A DNA stretch of 59,051 nucleotides. Origin: Ilyomonas sp964658445 (GTDB lineage: Bacteria > Bacteroidota > Bacteroidia > Chitinophagales > Chitinophagaceae). Location: the NCBI GenBank assembly GCA_964658445.1, contig CAZZZH010000002.1:1-59051 (forward strand), read 5' to 3'. The translations under genes and the position numbers were made by a program. Below the pieces are notes generated by a model. That model did not search any database, was not told the DNA's origin, and saw only the letters and a list, made by a program, of their open reading frames with translations. Numbering within the stretch: the first letter of the stretch is position 1; every line of letters begins with the position of its first letter. Below, in pieces: positions 25,551 through 35,621 of the stretch.

Positions 25551-27247
25551 TTAGCTAAGATACTTTCCTACAATCGGCACTCGGCGTCCTACGCCAAACG
25601 CTTTTGGCGACACGCGAATGATAGGGCAAAACTGGTTACGCTTATATTCGTTTCTGTTCACAAGCGATAAGGTTCTGTCCACTGTATAGGCATCAAAGCC
25701 CTGCGCTTTTATCTCCGCTGGTCCTTGTCTTCGCTCGATGTATTGAAATAAAATTTTATCAAGAATATCATAGTCAGGAAGGCTGTCGCTGTCTTTCTGA
25801 TCAGGTCTTAGTTCAGCGCTTGGCGCTTTGTTGATGATGTTAGCCGGAATAATTTCGCCATTGCGGTTAATGTATTTTGCCAGCTCATAAATCTGTGTTT
25901 TGTAGCAATCGCCCAGCACGCCTAAACCGCCGGCCATATCGCCATACAAAGTTCCATAACCCGTCGAGAGTTCACTTTTGTTGCTCGTGTTTAATAAAAT
26001 AAGATTGAACTTATTAGCGATGCCCATCAATATATTTCCTCTTGTTCGGCTTTGCAAGTTTTCTTCCGCCAAGGAAAAAGGCAAATCACCAAAAATAGGA
26101 TGCAGCGTTGTCAAAAGCGTTTCATATACATCGTTGATGCGGATAATATTGTATGGGTTTTTTAGATTTTCACTCAGCTTCACTGCATCGTCTACACTGT
26201 GGCTGGTGCTGTAGGGCGAAGGCATCAGCACGGCACGCACATTCTCTTTGCCCAACGCTTCGCAAGCCAACGCCAGCACCACTGCAGAGTCGATTCCGCC
26301 GGAAGAACCCAGGATCGCTTTGGTAAAATTCATCTTGGTAAAATAATCCCGGATACCTATAATCAAAGCATCATACACCTGGTGAATGTTATGCGAAGCT
26401 TGTAATGTATTGTTCTGAGTAGTCTCAACTTCTTTCTTGTATTCCCTTTTCTTGCCGGTTGTTTCCTCNNNNNNNNNNTACTTATATCGCCATTTTCAAA
26501 CACCACACTATCCAGTGCTTCACTAAACATCGGCAGCACCTTGCACACTTCACCTGCTTTGTTATACACTACCGATGCACCGTCAAACACAATTTCTGTC
26601 TGGCTTCCCACGGCATTGCAGTACACCATCGGTATCTTATACTGCAGTACGTTTTTACGAATCACATCGCGCCGGTCTTCTTCATGCAGGTAATCAAACG
26701 GCGACGCGCTGAGGTTAATCATAATATCGGGCTGTTGCTTCATCAGTTCATCCATGGGGCACGAGGTGTACAACGGGTTATCGTCAATATTCCAAATATC
26801 TTCACATACGGTAACGGCCAACTTTTTCCCTTTGTATTCAACCACATTCCATTCCGTTGCAGGCTCAAAATAGCGGTATTCATCAAACACATCATACGTT
26901 GGCAACAGCGTTTTGTGTATCTCTACTTTCACTTGTTTTTCATGCAAAAAAAAGGCAGCGTTAAATAAATTTTTGCCTTCAACATTTGGGTTATGTGCCG
27001 GTGAGCCAAGCAGCACGCCAATGGTATCGGCATGTTCCTTAATGATGTCAATGCTTTGATAGCATTGTTTGATAAAATCATTGAACTCTAAAAAGTCCCG
27101 CGCCGGGTAGCCGCAAATGCTTTGTTCACTGAATACAATCAGGTCTCCGCTCTGCGCCTTCGCTTGCTCTATCGCATCGATGATTTTGTTTCTGTTGTAC
27201 TCGAAGTTTCCGATATGATAATTCTGTTGTGCTAAAAATATTTTCAT
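25551..27247 (-). CDS. nadE: Glutamine-dependent NAD+ synthetase (interrupted by assembly gap)
   Basis: A two-domain enzyme of about 565 residues converting deaminated NAD to NAD+ with ATP and glutamine, in the cytoplasm. The N-terminal nitrilase-like glutaminase domain (27247 down to the gap) has the triad Glu (FSEQSICGYPARD), Lys (HKTLLPTYDVFDE) and Cys (VTVCEDIWNID). After the gap the frame resumes EETTGKKREYKKE and runs without a stop into the synthetase domain, with the ATP-pyrophosphatase P-loop ILGSSGGIDSAVVLALA, NTSNKSELSTGYGTLYGD and APSAELRPDQKDSDSLPDY. The apparent split into two genes is caused by the 10-N run, and the GTG at 26378 is not a real start. Confidence 0.92.
26469..26478. 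other. Assembly gap (10 N) inside nadE
   Basis: The undetermined bases fall in the linker between the glutaminase and synthetase domains and shift the frame. Confidence 0.9.
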
Positions 27248-27469
27248 GACGTTCCTTTTCGCTTTGCAAAGTTACAATTGCACTATCAAGGCACGAATAG
27301 CATAAACCAGATTTGAAAATAGGCAAAGTGTAGTGCTCCGTTTTGTTTTACAGAAAATGGCTGCCGTTGCCAAACCACAGCCGGCAATAATGACATCATA
27401 ACCTTTACATTTACAGCCGGAATCTGGCTCTGAAAAATTGCGATTGCCTATTAAATTTTATAAAAAATC

Positions 27470-29599
27470 ATGCTGATGAAAAAGATACACTTGCTCTCGT
27501 TTGCGGTTCTCTTCGCCTCTGTTGTTATTGCGCAAAGCAATAAGATGGCACTACCTTCTTCTAATCCATTCTTCACCGCAAGTACATTGCCTTACAGCAC
27601 CGAGCCATTCAATATAATAAAAGATGCGGACTACAAACCTGCGTTTGAAGAAGGCATGAAGCAACATTTAAAAGAGATAGAAGCCATCGCTAACAACCCC
27701 GCGCCGGCCACTTTTGCCAACACCTATGTTGCCATGGAAAAAGCGGGGCAATTGCTTACCCGTGTCAACAATGCTTTCAGCCTGGTAAGCAGCGCCAACA
27801 CAGACGATTCATTACAACAAATTCAGGAAGAATTAGCACCCGAGCTGGCTGCCCACCAGGATGCCATTTATTTAAATACAAAGCTTTTTAAACGGGTGCA
27901 AACCGTTTATCAAAACCGGCTGAAACTGAAGCTGGATGCGGAATCTATGCGGTTGGTCGAAGTCGTTTACCAGCAGTTTGTATTGAACGGCGCTAAGCTA
28001 TCGGATGCGGATAAAACGGCTTTTAAGAAGCTAAACGAAGAAGAAGCTTCGCTAACGGCAAAGTTCAATAATCAACTGCTGGCAGCGGCAAAAAAAGGCG
28101 CCGTTGTTATTTCCGATTCATCGCAACTGGCTGGTTTATCAGCTAGCGAGCGCGATGCTTTTGCACAGAAAGCGAAAGACAATAATATGCCCGGCAAATG
28201 GTTGTTGCCGTTGCAAAACACAACACAACAACCCGTGCTGCAGCCTCTTTCTGACCGGCAAACAAGAGAGCAGATTTTCAAAGCTTCTTTTAACCGTGCC
28301 GAGCAAAATGATTCGAACGATACACGACCTACCATCCTTCGCATGGCTGCCATCCGCGCGCAAAAAGCAAAGCTGATGGGTTATCCATCTTATGCCGCCT
28401 GGAAGCTGCAGGACCAGATGGCGCAGAAGCCCGAAGCCGTAGATGAGTTCTTTGCTAAACTGGTGCCTTCGGTTACGGCAAAAGCGCGACAGGAAGCTGC
28501 CGATATACAAGCGGTGATAGATGCTCAGAAAGGTGGCTTTTCATTGCAGCCCTGGGACTGGAATTATTATGCAGAACAAGTACGCAAGGCAAAATACAAT
28601 TTAGATGAAAATGAAGTGAAGCCTTATTTTGAGTTGAACAAGGTATTGCAGGATGGCGTCTTTTATGCTGCCAACCAATTGTATGGACTAACGTTTAAAG
28701 AACGTAAAGACATCCCGGTTTACCAACCCGATGTTCGCGTGTTTGAAGTGTTTGATGCCGATGGCAAATCACTTGCATTATTCTATTGTGATTATTATAA
28801 ACGCGATAATAAACAAGGTGGCGCATGGATGAGCAACCTCGTTGGGCAATCGTATTTACTAAACACCAAACCGGTGATCTATAACATCTGCAACTTCACC
28901 AAACCCGCACCTGGCCAGCCTTCTCTCATTTCGTTTGATGATGTCACCACTATGTTTCACGAGTTTGGTCATGGCTTGCATGGCATGTTTGCCAGTCAAA
29001 AATATCCTACACTGTCGGGCACCAATACTGCCCGCGATTTTGTAGAGTTTCCTTCGCAATTCAATGAGCATTGGGCGCTGTACCCTTCGGTGCTAAAGCA
29101 CTATGCCGTACATTACCAAACAGGCGAAACCATTCCGCAAACGTTGGTCGATAAAATAAAAAACGCTTCTTCTTTTAACACAGGCTATAAACTTACCGAA
29201 GCTATTGCCGCGGCTTCGTTAGACATGCAATGGCACAAGCTGACGGCCGATGCAAACGTGCAGAATGCGGATAGCTTTGAGGCTGCAGCTTTGCACGTTA
29301 CCAAACTCGATTTACCACAGGTGCCGCCACGTTATCGCTCGTCTTACTTCCTCCACATTTGGAGCAATGGCTATGCAGCCGGCTACTACGCCTATCAATG
29401 GACGAAGATGCTGGAAGAAGATGCCTACTCCTGGTTTGAAGAGAACGGTGGGCTCACCAGAGCTAACGGTCAGCGCTTTCGCAACCTCGTTTTATCACGC
29501 GGCAACTCTGAAGATCTGAACAAAATTTTCTTTAGCTTCAGAGGTCATAAACCAGATATCAAGCCGATGGAGAAAGCCATGGGACTGCCTTTACAATGA
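27470..29599 (+). CDS. dcp: M3-family zinc metallopeptidase (peptidyl-dipeptidase Dcp-like)
   Basis: A 709-residue peptidase with a signal peptide (MKKIHLLSFAVLFASVVIAQ, if starting at the ATG at 27476; 27470 is an alternative two codons upstream). The zinc site is MFHEFGHGLHGMF (HExxH), with the third ligand Glu in FVEFPSQFNEHW. The C-terminal LPPRYRSSYFLHIWSNGYAAGYYAYQW-like region (about 630-660) is typical of Dcp/oligopeptidase A. It cleaves dipeptides from peptide C-termini in the periplasm. It is monocistronic and convergent with the C-terminal processing protease, sharing a strong terminator. Confidence 0.9.
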   Translation: MLMKKIHLLSFAVLFASVVIAQSNKMALPSSNPFFTASTLPYSTEPFNIIKDADYKPAFEEGMKQHLKEIEAIANNPAPATFANTYVAMEKAGQLLTRVNNAFSLVSSANTDDSLQQIQEELAPELAAHQDAIYLNTKLFKRVQTVYQNRLKLKLDAESMRLVEVVYQQFVLNGAKLSDADKTAFKKLNEEEASLTAKFNNQLLAAAKKGAVVISDSSQLAGLSASERDAFAQKAKDNNMPGKWLLPLQNTTQQPVLQPLSDRQTREQIFKASFNRAEQNDSNDTRPTILRMAAIRAQKAKLMGYPSYAAWKLQDQMAQKPEAVDEFFAKLVPSVTAKARQEAADIQAVIDAQKGGFSLQPWDWNYYAEQVRKAKYNLDENEVKPYFELNKVLQDGVFYAANQLYGLTFKERKDIPVYQPDVRVFEVFDADGKSLALFYCDYYKRDNKQGGAWMSNLVGQSYLLNTKPVIYNICNFTKPAPGQPSLISFDDVTTMFHEFGHGLHGMFASQKYPTLSGTNTARDFVEFPSQFNEHWALYPSVLKHYAVHYQTGETIPQTLVDKIKNASSFNTGYKLTEAIAAASLDMQWHKLTADANVQNADSFEAAALHVTKLDLPQVPPRYRSSYFLHIWSNGYAAGYYAYQWTKMLEEDAYSWFEENGGLTRANGQRFRNLVLSRGNSEDLNKIFFSFRGHKPDIKPMEKAMGLPLQ

Positions 29600-29626
29600 T
29601 AGTATTGTTGGATTCTTTATTGATTA

Positions 29627-29666
29627 AAACAAAGAAGGCTGTTCAAGTGAACAGCCTTCTTTGTTT
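29627..29666. terminator. Bidirectional terminator between convergent genes
   Basis: A perfect 18-bp stem (29627-29644 with 29649-29666, core AAGAAGGCTGTTC) with a 4-base loop and T/A-rich ends. It serves the M3 peptidase on the plus strand and the S41 protease on the minus strand. Confidence 0.85.
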
Positions 29667-29686
29667 CGTAAACACTTCAGCCAAAT

Positions 29687-31861
29687 TTACTTCTTATTCT
29701 CCATCGCCACATTACCGTTATTGCTGATCATGTCTTTCAATATGTCTATCGTTTCTTCTAAATAAAGGTCTTTCTGCACGCCGGTAAGCCATTGCTTGTT
29801 GCGCTCGCCTTTGGCTTTATCGGGATTGTTGTAATATTTATCGTTGTCAACGGCTGCCGGTTTAATATCCATTGCGGTAGCTAATTTCGATAAGGTATCA
29901 TTTTGGTGAATGATGTTTTTCAGCGCATCCTGCTCTGCTTTATACTTAGTAATGTTTAGGTCGTATTCCTTATCCACATTGGCTTTCAACCAGTCTGTGT
30001 TTTTATTAATGATGGCAAATGCACTGTCTTTTGCAATGCGCTGCCTTGCGTTGTCTTCCACCTGTTTAAAGTTGATCGGTGATGTCCAGGCCTGGTAATC
30101 AGTCTTCTGAATCTGGTCCCATGGCAGGGCTGATTCATTATCCTTCTCGCGTATCTTTAAATACTCGTACTGATCAGGTAAAATGATGTCTGGCGTTACA
30201 CCTCTCTGCTGAGTAGAACCACCATCCACACGATAAAATTTTTCAAACGTCAACACCAGTGCACCTTGCTCGCCGGTACCTGTTAAAAAGTTGAGTTTTC
30301 CCAACGCCACAGGTTTTTGTACCGTGCCCTTGCCATATGTAGAAGTGCTGCCAACGATGATGGCACGATGATAATCCTGCATGGCAGCAGCGAAGATTTC
30401 TGAAGCCGATGCGCTGCCTTCATTCACCATTACCGTAAGCGGTCCGCTATACAAAACAGAAGGGTCTGTATCCTTCCAGATAAAGGGTTCGCCGTTTTTA
30501 TCTTTTGCCTGTACCACAGGTCCTGATGGAATAAACAAGCCTGCCATTTTTACTACCTCGGGAAGGCTGCCGCCTGGGTTATTGCGAAGGTCAATCACAA
30601 TGCCATCAACGTTTTCAGCCTTTAGCTTCATCACTTCATTGGCTACATCCTGCGAGCAGCGGGCGCCATCATCGTGGTTCACATCGAGATAAAATTCGGG
30701 CAGGTAAATGTATCCAATCTTCTTATCGCCCTTATTAATTACTAGGCTTCTGGCAAAGGTTTCATCCAGCACAATCTCATCGCGGATGATAGGCACCACC
30801 TGAAGCGTTCCGTCTGCTTTTTTCAGGGTTAATCTTACCTCGGTGCTCTTTGCGCCACGTATCAGTTTCACCGCATCAGTAGTGGCATAACCGGTAATGT
30901 CAACCGGTTCGGCATCGCCTTGCCCTACCTTTACAATCACATCATTCTCCTGCACTTTCTGTGTTTTAAAAGCCGGGCTGCCGGGCACTACGCTGCTTAT
31001 TTTGATCTGCCCGTCTTCTTCTTTCAGCAAAGCGCCGATACCATAAAATCGACCACTCATATCTTCATCAAAACTGCGCTTGGCTACCGGCGCCAGGTAG
31101 CTAGTATGAGGATCCATTTCATCGGTAATGGTGTTGATGAACATGCTGAACTGGTCTTCGTCGCTAAAGGTTTTTTCCTGCCGGTCATAAATGCGGTTCA
31201 TAATCACCATCACTCTGCTGCGCGCCTCAGCTTCCAACTGTGCATCGGTCTTCGTTTTAATGCTGTCTTTCGCATCGGCTTTGCTGCGCTGGTTTTGCAG
31301 GTCAATGTATCGCTCCAGCGTCAGGTATTTCAACCTCTTGCGCCATTGTTCTTTGCGGGCAGCATCGTTATTGGGATACGATAATTTATCTGCATCCAAC
31401 TGCACTTTTTCATCAGTTGAGAAGTTGAAAGGTTTCGACAGAATATCTTTATAAATAGCTGGTGTTTCAGCCAACCGTTGTTTATAAACCGCAATGGCGG
31501 CCGGGTAAAAAGCAAGGTCGGCGCCATGTATTTCATCATCTATTTCTGTCTCGTATTTCTTTAGTGAATTGATGTCGCTTTGCAGAAACAAATTCTTATC
31601 GGGATCTAAGTCGTTCAGATAATTTTTGAAAATAATTTTCGAGAAAGAATCATCAATTTTTTTCGGGTCATAGTGATTTTTTTCTAAGATTGAACCTACC
31701 ATTTGCAACAGTTGCTCCTGGCGTTCTTTCGTATCGCTATCGGGGTTTTTTCCGCTGCTGGTAAATGCCCAAAGAAGACCTCCTGTCAACAATATCAACA
31801 GTACGGGCAGTACTTTTTTACTCATCATAAATCTTGTGAATTTTTGTAACATCTGTTTCAA
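29687..31861 (-). CDS. C-terminal processing (tail-specific) protease, S41 family
   Basis: A 724-residue Tsp/Prc-type protease. An N-terminal membrane anchor or signal (VLPVLLILLTGGLLWAFTSS) leads into a helical N-domain. A PDZ domain (about 245-330, GRFYGIGALLKEEDGQIKI and VVPGSPAFKTQKVQENDVIVKVG) and the S41 core follow: IGYIYLPEFY, GIVIDLRNNPGGSLPEVV, the catalytic Ser in VNEGSASASEIFAAAM and Lys in STYGKGTVQ. A C-terminal helical domain (DUF3340-like) ends the protein. It degrades or trims periplasmic proteins from the C-terminus. The length is typical of the long Prc subfamily. Confidence 0.92.
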   Translation of the reverse strand: MKQMLQKFTRFMMSKKVLPVLLILLTGGLLWAFTSSGKNPDSDTKERQEQLLQMVGSILEKNHYDPKKIDDSFSKIIFKNYLNDLDPDKNLFLQSDINSLKKYETEIDDEIHGADLAFYPAAIAVYKQRLAETPAIYKDILSKPFNFSTDEKVQLDADKLSYPNNDAARKEQWRKRLKYLTLERYIDLQNQRSKADAKDSIKTKTDAQLEAEARSRVMVIMNRIYDRQEKTFSDEDQFSMFINTITDEMDPHTSYLAPVAKRSFDEDMSGRFYGIGALLKEEDGQIKISSVVPGSPAFKTQKVQENDVIVKVGQGDAEPVDITGYATTDAVKLIRGAKSTEVRLTLKKADGTLQVVPIIRDEIVLDETFARSLVINKGDKKIGYIYLPEFYLDVNHDDGARCSQDVANEVMKLKAENVDGIVIDLRNNPGGSLPEVVKMAGLFIPSGPVVQAKDKNGEPFIWKDTDPSVLYSGPLTVMVNEGSASASEIFAAAMQDYHRAIIVGSTSTYGKGTVQKPVALGKLNFLTGTGEQGALVLTFEKFYRVDGGSTQQRGVTPDIILPDQYEYLKIREKDNESALPWDQIQKTDYQAWTSPINFKQVEDNARQRIAKDSAFAIINKNTDWLKANVDKEYDLNITKYKAEQDALKNIIHQNDTLSKLATAMDIKPAAVDNDKYYNNPDKAKGERNKQWLTGVQKDLYLEETIDILKDMISNNGNVAMENKK

Positions 31862-32161
31862 AATTAAATGAAAATAAAACCGTGCCTGAAACCCGTATTC
31901 TAATTAACAAGTATTTGTGTTAAGCGGCTGTGTGGCTTTACCGATCGGTTGAAAAAGCAAAATAAAAAGTAAAAAAGTTAATGACAATAACAGGCTGCAA
32001 CCTTAGAATCAGTGGCTGCTATTTTATTTTTCGGCTCTGCATTTTTATCTTCCCGGTCAACAAGATGTTAATCATTCCCGTCTTGTATTGTCTCAGTGAG
32101 TATGCCTCCATATTTCCGTGAACTCTTGTGTATCTTGCATCGTTTTTAAAAGAAAAACAAC
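31862..32161. other. Intergenic region between divergent genes
   Basis: This 300-base stretch separates the divergent S41 protease and agmatinase-family genes and must hold both promoters. TATCTTGC at 32131-32138 is a near match to TAnnTTTG for the rightward gene. No repeats, dyads of note or RNA genes were seen. Confidence 0.35.
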
Positions 32162-33211
32162 ATGACAGACTTACAGAATTACAACCCTAATTCAGCAAGC
32201 AATCCCAACAATAACATCTTTGGTCTTCCTTCTACGGAAGAAGATTCAAAAGTAATTATACTGCCGGTGCCCTGGGAAGTAACGGTGAGCGCCAGTGCCG
32301 GCACATCACGCACGGCAGAGCAAATCTTCCGTTCATCGTTGCAGGTAGATGTGTTTGATATGGATGTTTCGGATGGCTGGAAGCAGGGCTTTTATATGCG
32401 TGACATCAACCGCAAATTGTTGATGAAAAGCGATTACCTGCGTAAAGAGGCTGAGCTATACATCGATTACATAACCAAAGGCAACGACCTGAAGCAAAAT
32501 AAGTTTATGTGCAAGAGCCTGCGCGAGATTAACGAAGGCTCTGTGTTTGTAAACGATTGGGTATATAAAGAAACCAGTGAGCTGCTAAAACGAGACAAGC
32601 TGGTAGCCTTGCTGGGCGGCGACCACAGCATTAGTTTAGGATTGATAAAGGCACTTGCCGAAGTGCATGGCAGCTTTGGTATTCTTCAGATAGATGCGCA
32701 TTGCGACTTGCGAAAATCGTACGAAGCATTTACGTATTCTCATGCTTCTATCATGTACAATGTAATGAATGAAGTGCCGTCGATTGAAAGACTGGTGCAG
32801 TTCGGCATACGCAACCTGGCAGAAGAAGAATGGCAATATGTATGCGACAGCAATTTCCGCATTGTTACTTACCTCGATCAGAAAGTAAAGGAACGCATGT
32901 TTGAAGGCGAGAACTGGCGCACGATTGTGGATGAGCTTATCCAGCACCTGCCCGAGAAAGTGTATTTGTCTTTCGACATTGATGGTCTCGACCCGAAACT
33001 ATGCCCTCATACCGGAACGCCGGTGCCCGGTGGCTACGACATGGAGCAAATTCTCTACATTATAAAACGCATGATACAGCAAGGCAAAAAACTGATTGGT
33101 TTTGATCTGGTAGAAGTAGGCGTGGGCGAAGATTGTATGGATGCAAACGTAGGAGCGATATTGCTTTGGCGGCTTTGCAACCTGCTGATAAAAAGTAATG
33201 GCACTAATTAA
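32162..33211 (+). CDS. Agmatinase/arginase-family ureohydrolase
   Basis: A 349-residue manganese ureohydrolase. The metal-binding motifs are all present: LLGGDHSISLG, QIDAHCDLRKSYEAFTYSHAS (D-A-H-x-D) and LSFDIDGLDPKLCPHTGTPVPGG. The family hydrolyses a guanidino group (agmatine, arginine, guanidinobutyrate or formimidoylglutamate). The N-terminal extension before the core is typical of the Bacteroidota agmatinase-like branch, which is usually linked to polyamine synthesis. The exact substrate cannot be assigned. Cytoplasmic; a small membrane protein starts 9 bases downstream and may be co-transcribed. Confidence 0.85.
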   Translation: MTDLQNYNPNSASNPNNNIFGLPSTEEDSKVIILPVPWEVTVSASAGTSRTAEQIFRSSLQVDVFDMDVSDGWKQGFYMRDINRKLLMKSDYLRKEAELYIDYITKGNDLKQNKFMCKSLREINEGSVFVNDWVYKETSELLKRDKLVALLGGDHSISLGLIKALAEVHGSFGILQIDAHCDLRKSYEAFTYSHASIMYNVMNEVPSIERLVQFGIRNLAEEEWQYVCDSNFRIVTYLDQKVKERMFEGENWRTIVDELIQHLPEKVYLSFDIDGLDPKLCPHTGTPVPGGYDMEQILYIIKRMIQQGKKLIGFDLVEVGVGEDCMDANVGAILLWRLCNLLIKSNGTN

Positions 33212-33220
33212 ACCCATGCA

Positions 33221-33796
33221 ATGAGCCGGTATAATTATGTCATAACGATTAAAGAGCCAGATTACAAAAGAATAAATGCCATTACATTTTTAATGCTGTT
33301 GCTCGCGGTCTCTTTTTTCGTGTATGTAGCCATTCATCAATGGTCGTCTAATGTGTATCACAATGTGACTATTCTTTACTCAGTAATTGTTTCTTTTATC
33401 GTGCTTTGGAGTGCTTATCGTTTTTACACAGCGCGTCGTAATAATGAGATTGCTTACTATCGTTTACCTCTCTTTGCGGCAGCTATCGGCTGGTTTATAG
33501 AGCCGGTAAGCAACTACTGGATGGCAGGCTTGTTTTTAATAGCTGCCTTGTTAGAAAAGCAGGTAAAATTTCCGCAGGAAATAGGTGTTGATGACAGCGG
33601 CATTACGTTTAATACATTGCCGCAGAAGGAGTATGAATGGAAAGAGATAAACAACCTTCTTTTAAAGGAAGGAATTCTTACGGTTGACTATAAAAACAAC
33701 AAGCTTTTTCAGCAGGAGATTGAATCGGAAATAAGCCCGGCTTTAGAACGGGAATTCAACCAGTATTGCGGCGGAAAGCTGGCGACTGCGCAATAG
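33221..33796 (+). CDS. Hypothetical membrane protein
   Basis: 191 residues, not recognised. Two clear hydrophobic segments (about 20-38, NAITFLMLLLAVSFFVYVAI, and 50-67) and two more (83-95 and 100-112) give about four membrane passes. A soluble C-terminal part (about 115-191) with a PH-like look follows (VDDSGITFNTLPQKEYEWKEINNLLLKEGILTVDYKNNK), as in proteins pairing membrane helices with a bPH-type domain. It begins 9 bases after the ureohydrolase and ends just before the radical SAM gene, suggesting one operon. Confidence 0.7.
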   Translation: MSRYNYVITIKEPDYKRINAITFLMLLLAVSFFVYVAIHQWSSNVYHNVTILYSVIVSFIVLWSAYRFYTARRNNEIAYYRLPLFAAAIGWFIEPVSNYWMAGLFLIAALLEKQVKFPQEIGVDDSGITFNTLPQKEYEWKEINNLLLKEGILTVDYKNNKLFQQEIESEISPALEREFNQYCGGKLATAQ

Positions 33797-33822
33797 TATA
33801 CAGCTTCACTTTATTTATCATT

Positions 33823-35121
33823 ATGGCATTATCTTCCTCACCATATCTTTTATATTCTGATAGCCAGGGAAACATCTTTGAAGATGTTTCTTTGTACGCA
33901 GTAGGTCGTGCAGGCTGGGATGCCATGCCTGTTCCGGACGAAGACTGGATACGCCTTCCCGAAGGTGGCAACCTGTACGAACTGCCGGGACGTAAAGCCA
34001 TTGGGATAGATGTAAAAACAGGTGAACTGAGGTTGTGCACCAAAGGCTGGGCGGTAGCTGCTTTTATTCCGCCGGCACATACGGGCTTGTACCTCGCGGC
34101 TTATGAAAACGAGCCGAATGCACCTACACTTCCCCTGTTTTGCTACACAGCGGTGGGCTGGTATAATGGTGAGTTTTATGTGCCTGCCGTGCGTATCGAG
34201 CAAGACATCAGGCAGGAAAGCGAAGGCTATGATGAAACCCAAATAACAAGTGGTGTTCAACACTTATTACAGGCTTACCCGCACAATCGGTTGGTAAAAC
34301 ATTTAGTTGAGAATTGCTGCAACACCTATCACTGCCCTGCGGCGCGAAATTTTGCCTTAGCGCGCTGGGAATGCCCGGTGCCTTCCTCGCCTGCGTGCAA
34401 TGCCAATTGTATCGGTTGTATTTCGTTTCAGCCCGAAGAAGAAAACATTGTATCAACCCAAGACCGCCTGCAGTTTAAGCCAACAGCAGAAGAGATAACT
34501 GAGTTTACCGTACCGCATTTATTGCATGCACCGTATCCTATTGTTTCTTTCGGGCAAGGCTGCGAAGGCGAGCCTTTATTAATGTGGCCAACAATACGGG
34601 AAGCTATTCTTGAAATCAGGAAACACACTTCTAACGGCAGCATCAACATAAACACCAACGGCTCTAAGCCGGATGCCGTGAAAGCCTTGTGTGATGCGGG
34701 TTTGAACAGCATCCGCGTAAGTACCAACTCGGCACGGAAAGAAATTTATACACCGTATTATCGACCTAATAACTACCAGTTTGAAGACATCGTAGAAAGC
34801 CTGAAAATAGTAAGAAGTTATGGTGGCTGGGCAAGCATAAACTACTTTACTTTTCCTGGTATGACAGACAGTGTGGAAGAATATGAAGCTTTGCGAAAGC
34901 TGATTATTGACACTGATCTTTCTATGATTCAATGGAGAAACTTTAATATCGATCCTGACTGGTACCTCGGTCTGATTGGTGTGCATGAGACCGGCGAAAT
35001 GCTCGGTATCAGGCAACTAATGGAACTGATACAGGAAGAATTTCCGCAGCTTAAATTTGGATATTTTAACCCACCCATCGAAAGAATTAAAGGCGATTAC
35101 GCTGCGCACTTTGCGCATTAA
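33823..35121 (+). CDS. Radical SAM protein with N-terminal extension
   Basis: A 432-residue protein starting MALSSSPYLLYSDSQGNIFE. An N-terminal domain of about 180 residues of unknown fold (FEDVSLYAVGRAGWDAMPVP, then GIDVKTGELRLC) precedes a radical SAM core. The [4Fe-4S] motif is CNANCIGC (C-x3-C-x2-C), followed by FGQGCEGEPLL (GGE-like SAM contact) and INTNGSKPDAVKALCDAGLNSIRVSTNSARKE. The core resembles the MoaA/PqqE-like group that includes peptide-modifying enzymes, but there is no SPASM extension of cysteines at the C-terminus. Substrate unknown. A start at 33766 would overlap the upstream gene and adds only an unsupported hydrophobic lead. Confidence 0.8.
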   Translation: MALSSSPYLLYSDSQGNIFEDVSLYAVGRAGWDAMPVPDEDWIRLPEGGNLYELPGRKAIGIDVKTGELRLCTKGWAVAAFIPPAHTGLYLAAYENEPNAPTLPLFCYTAVGWYNGEFYVPAVRIEQDIRQESEGYDETQITSGVQHLLQAYPHNRLVKHLVENCCNTYHCPAARNFALARWECPVPSSPACNANCIGCISFQPEEENIVSTQDRLQFKPTAEEITEFTVPHLLHAPYPIVSFGQGCEGEPLLMWPTIREAILEIRKHTSNGSININTNGSKPDAVKALCDAGLNSIRVSTNSARKEIYTPYYRPNNYQFEDIVESLKIVRSYGGWASINYFTFPGMTDSVEEYEALRKLIIDTDLSMIQWRNFNIDPDWYLGLIGVHETGEMLGIRQLMELIQEEFPQLKFGYFNPPIERIKGDYAAHFAH

Positions 35122-35177
35122 TCTTTCAACCTGCTACTATTACGATCAACATAGCCACTTTGTAACACCATAGACCC

Positions 35178-35185
35178 TATTTTTG
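35178..35185 (+). promoter_or_regulatory. -7 promoter element of the TIGR03643 gene
   Basis: TATTTTTG matches TAnnTTTG exactly, 48 bases before the ATG at 35234. A TTTG at 35159-35162 could serve as the -33 element, though the spacing is slightly short. Confidence 0.4.
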
Positions 35186-35233
35186 GTATCGCTATTGATT
35201 ACTGTTGCCAATATACCGATACATACAACAAAC

Positions 35234-35521
35234 ATGAACAACAAAGAATTATCTGCTATTGATAACGACCGCATTATCGAGATGGCATGGGAAGACCGCA
35301 CACCTTTTGAAGCCATTACCCAACAGTTTGGTCTGAGCGAACAAGAGGTGATAGAGCTGATGCGAAGAGAGATGAAGAAAGCAAGCTTTAAAATGTGGCG
35401 GGCAAGAGTGCAGGGTAGACACACCAAACATTTACGCCTGCGCAGCAGCTCTCTTATAACGTTTAAAAGCAACCTGCAACGGCTGATTACGCGCAATAAG
35501 ATCAGTAAAAAGAATCGTTAG
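35234..35521 (+). CDS. TIGR03643-family small protein
   Basis: 95 residues, starting MNNKELSAIDNDRIIEMAWE. DRIIEMAWEDRTPFEAITQQFGLSEQEVIELMRREMKKASFKMWRARVQGR matches the conserved TIGR03643 family (short, helical, helix-turn-helix-like spacing, function unknown). The basic C-terminal tail could bind nucleic acid. An upstream in-frame start at 35183 would lie next to the -7 element and is unlikely. Confidence 0.75.
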   Translation: MNNKELSAIDNDRIIEMAWEDRTPFEAITQQFGLSEQEVIELMRREMKKASFKMWRARVQGRHTKHLRLRSSSLITFKSNLQRLITRNKISKKNR

Positions 35522-35621
35522 AAAATAGTTTTACTTTCTTTCTTTTTACATTTAAGCATCGTAAATGTTCACTCATCTTTATTCGTAGAGAACGATAAGC
35601 CGAAAACCAAAAGCTGATATT

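Noticed and set aside
26363..27247. Separate carbon-nitrogen hydrolase gene next to a short nadE
   Set aside because: The frame after the N gap reads open into the synthetase domain, so it is one two-domain nadE.
27395..27420. Pho-box-like CATAACCTTTACATTTACAG upstream of the M3 peptidase gene
   Set aside because: The two units are out of phase by one base at the AC positions and no TTTG element follows at 9-10 bases.
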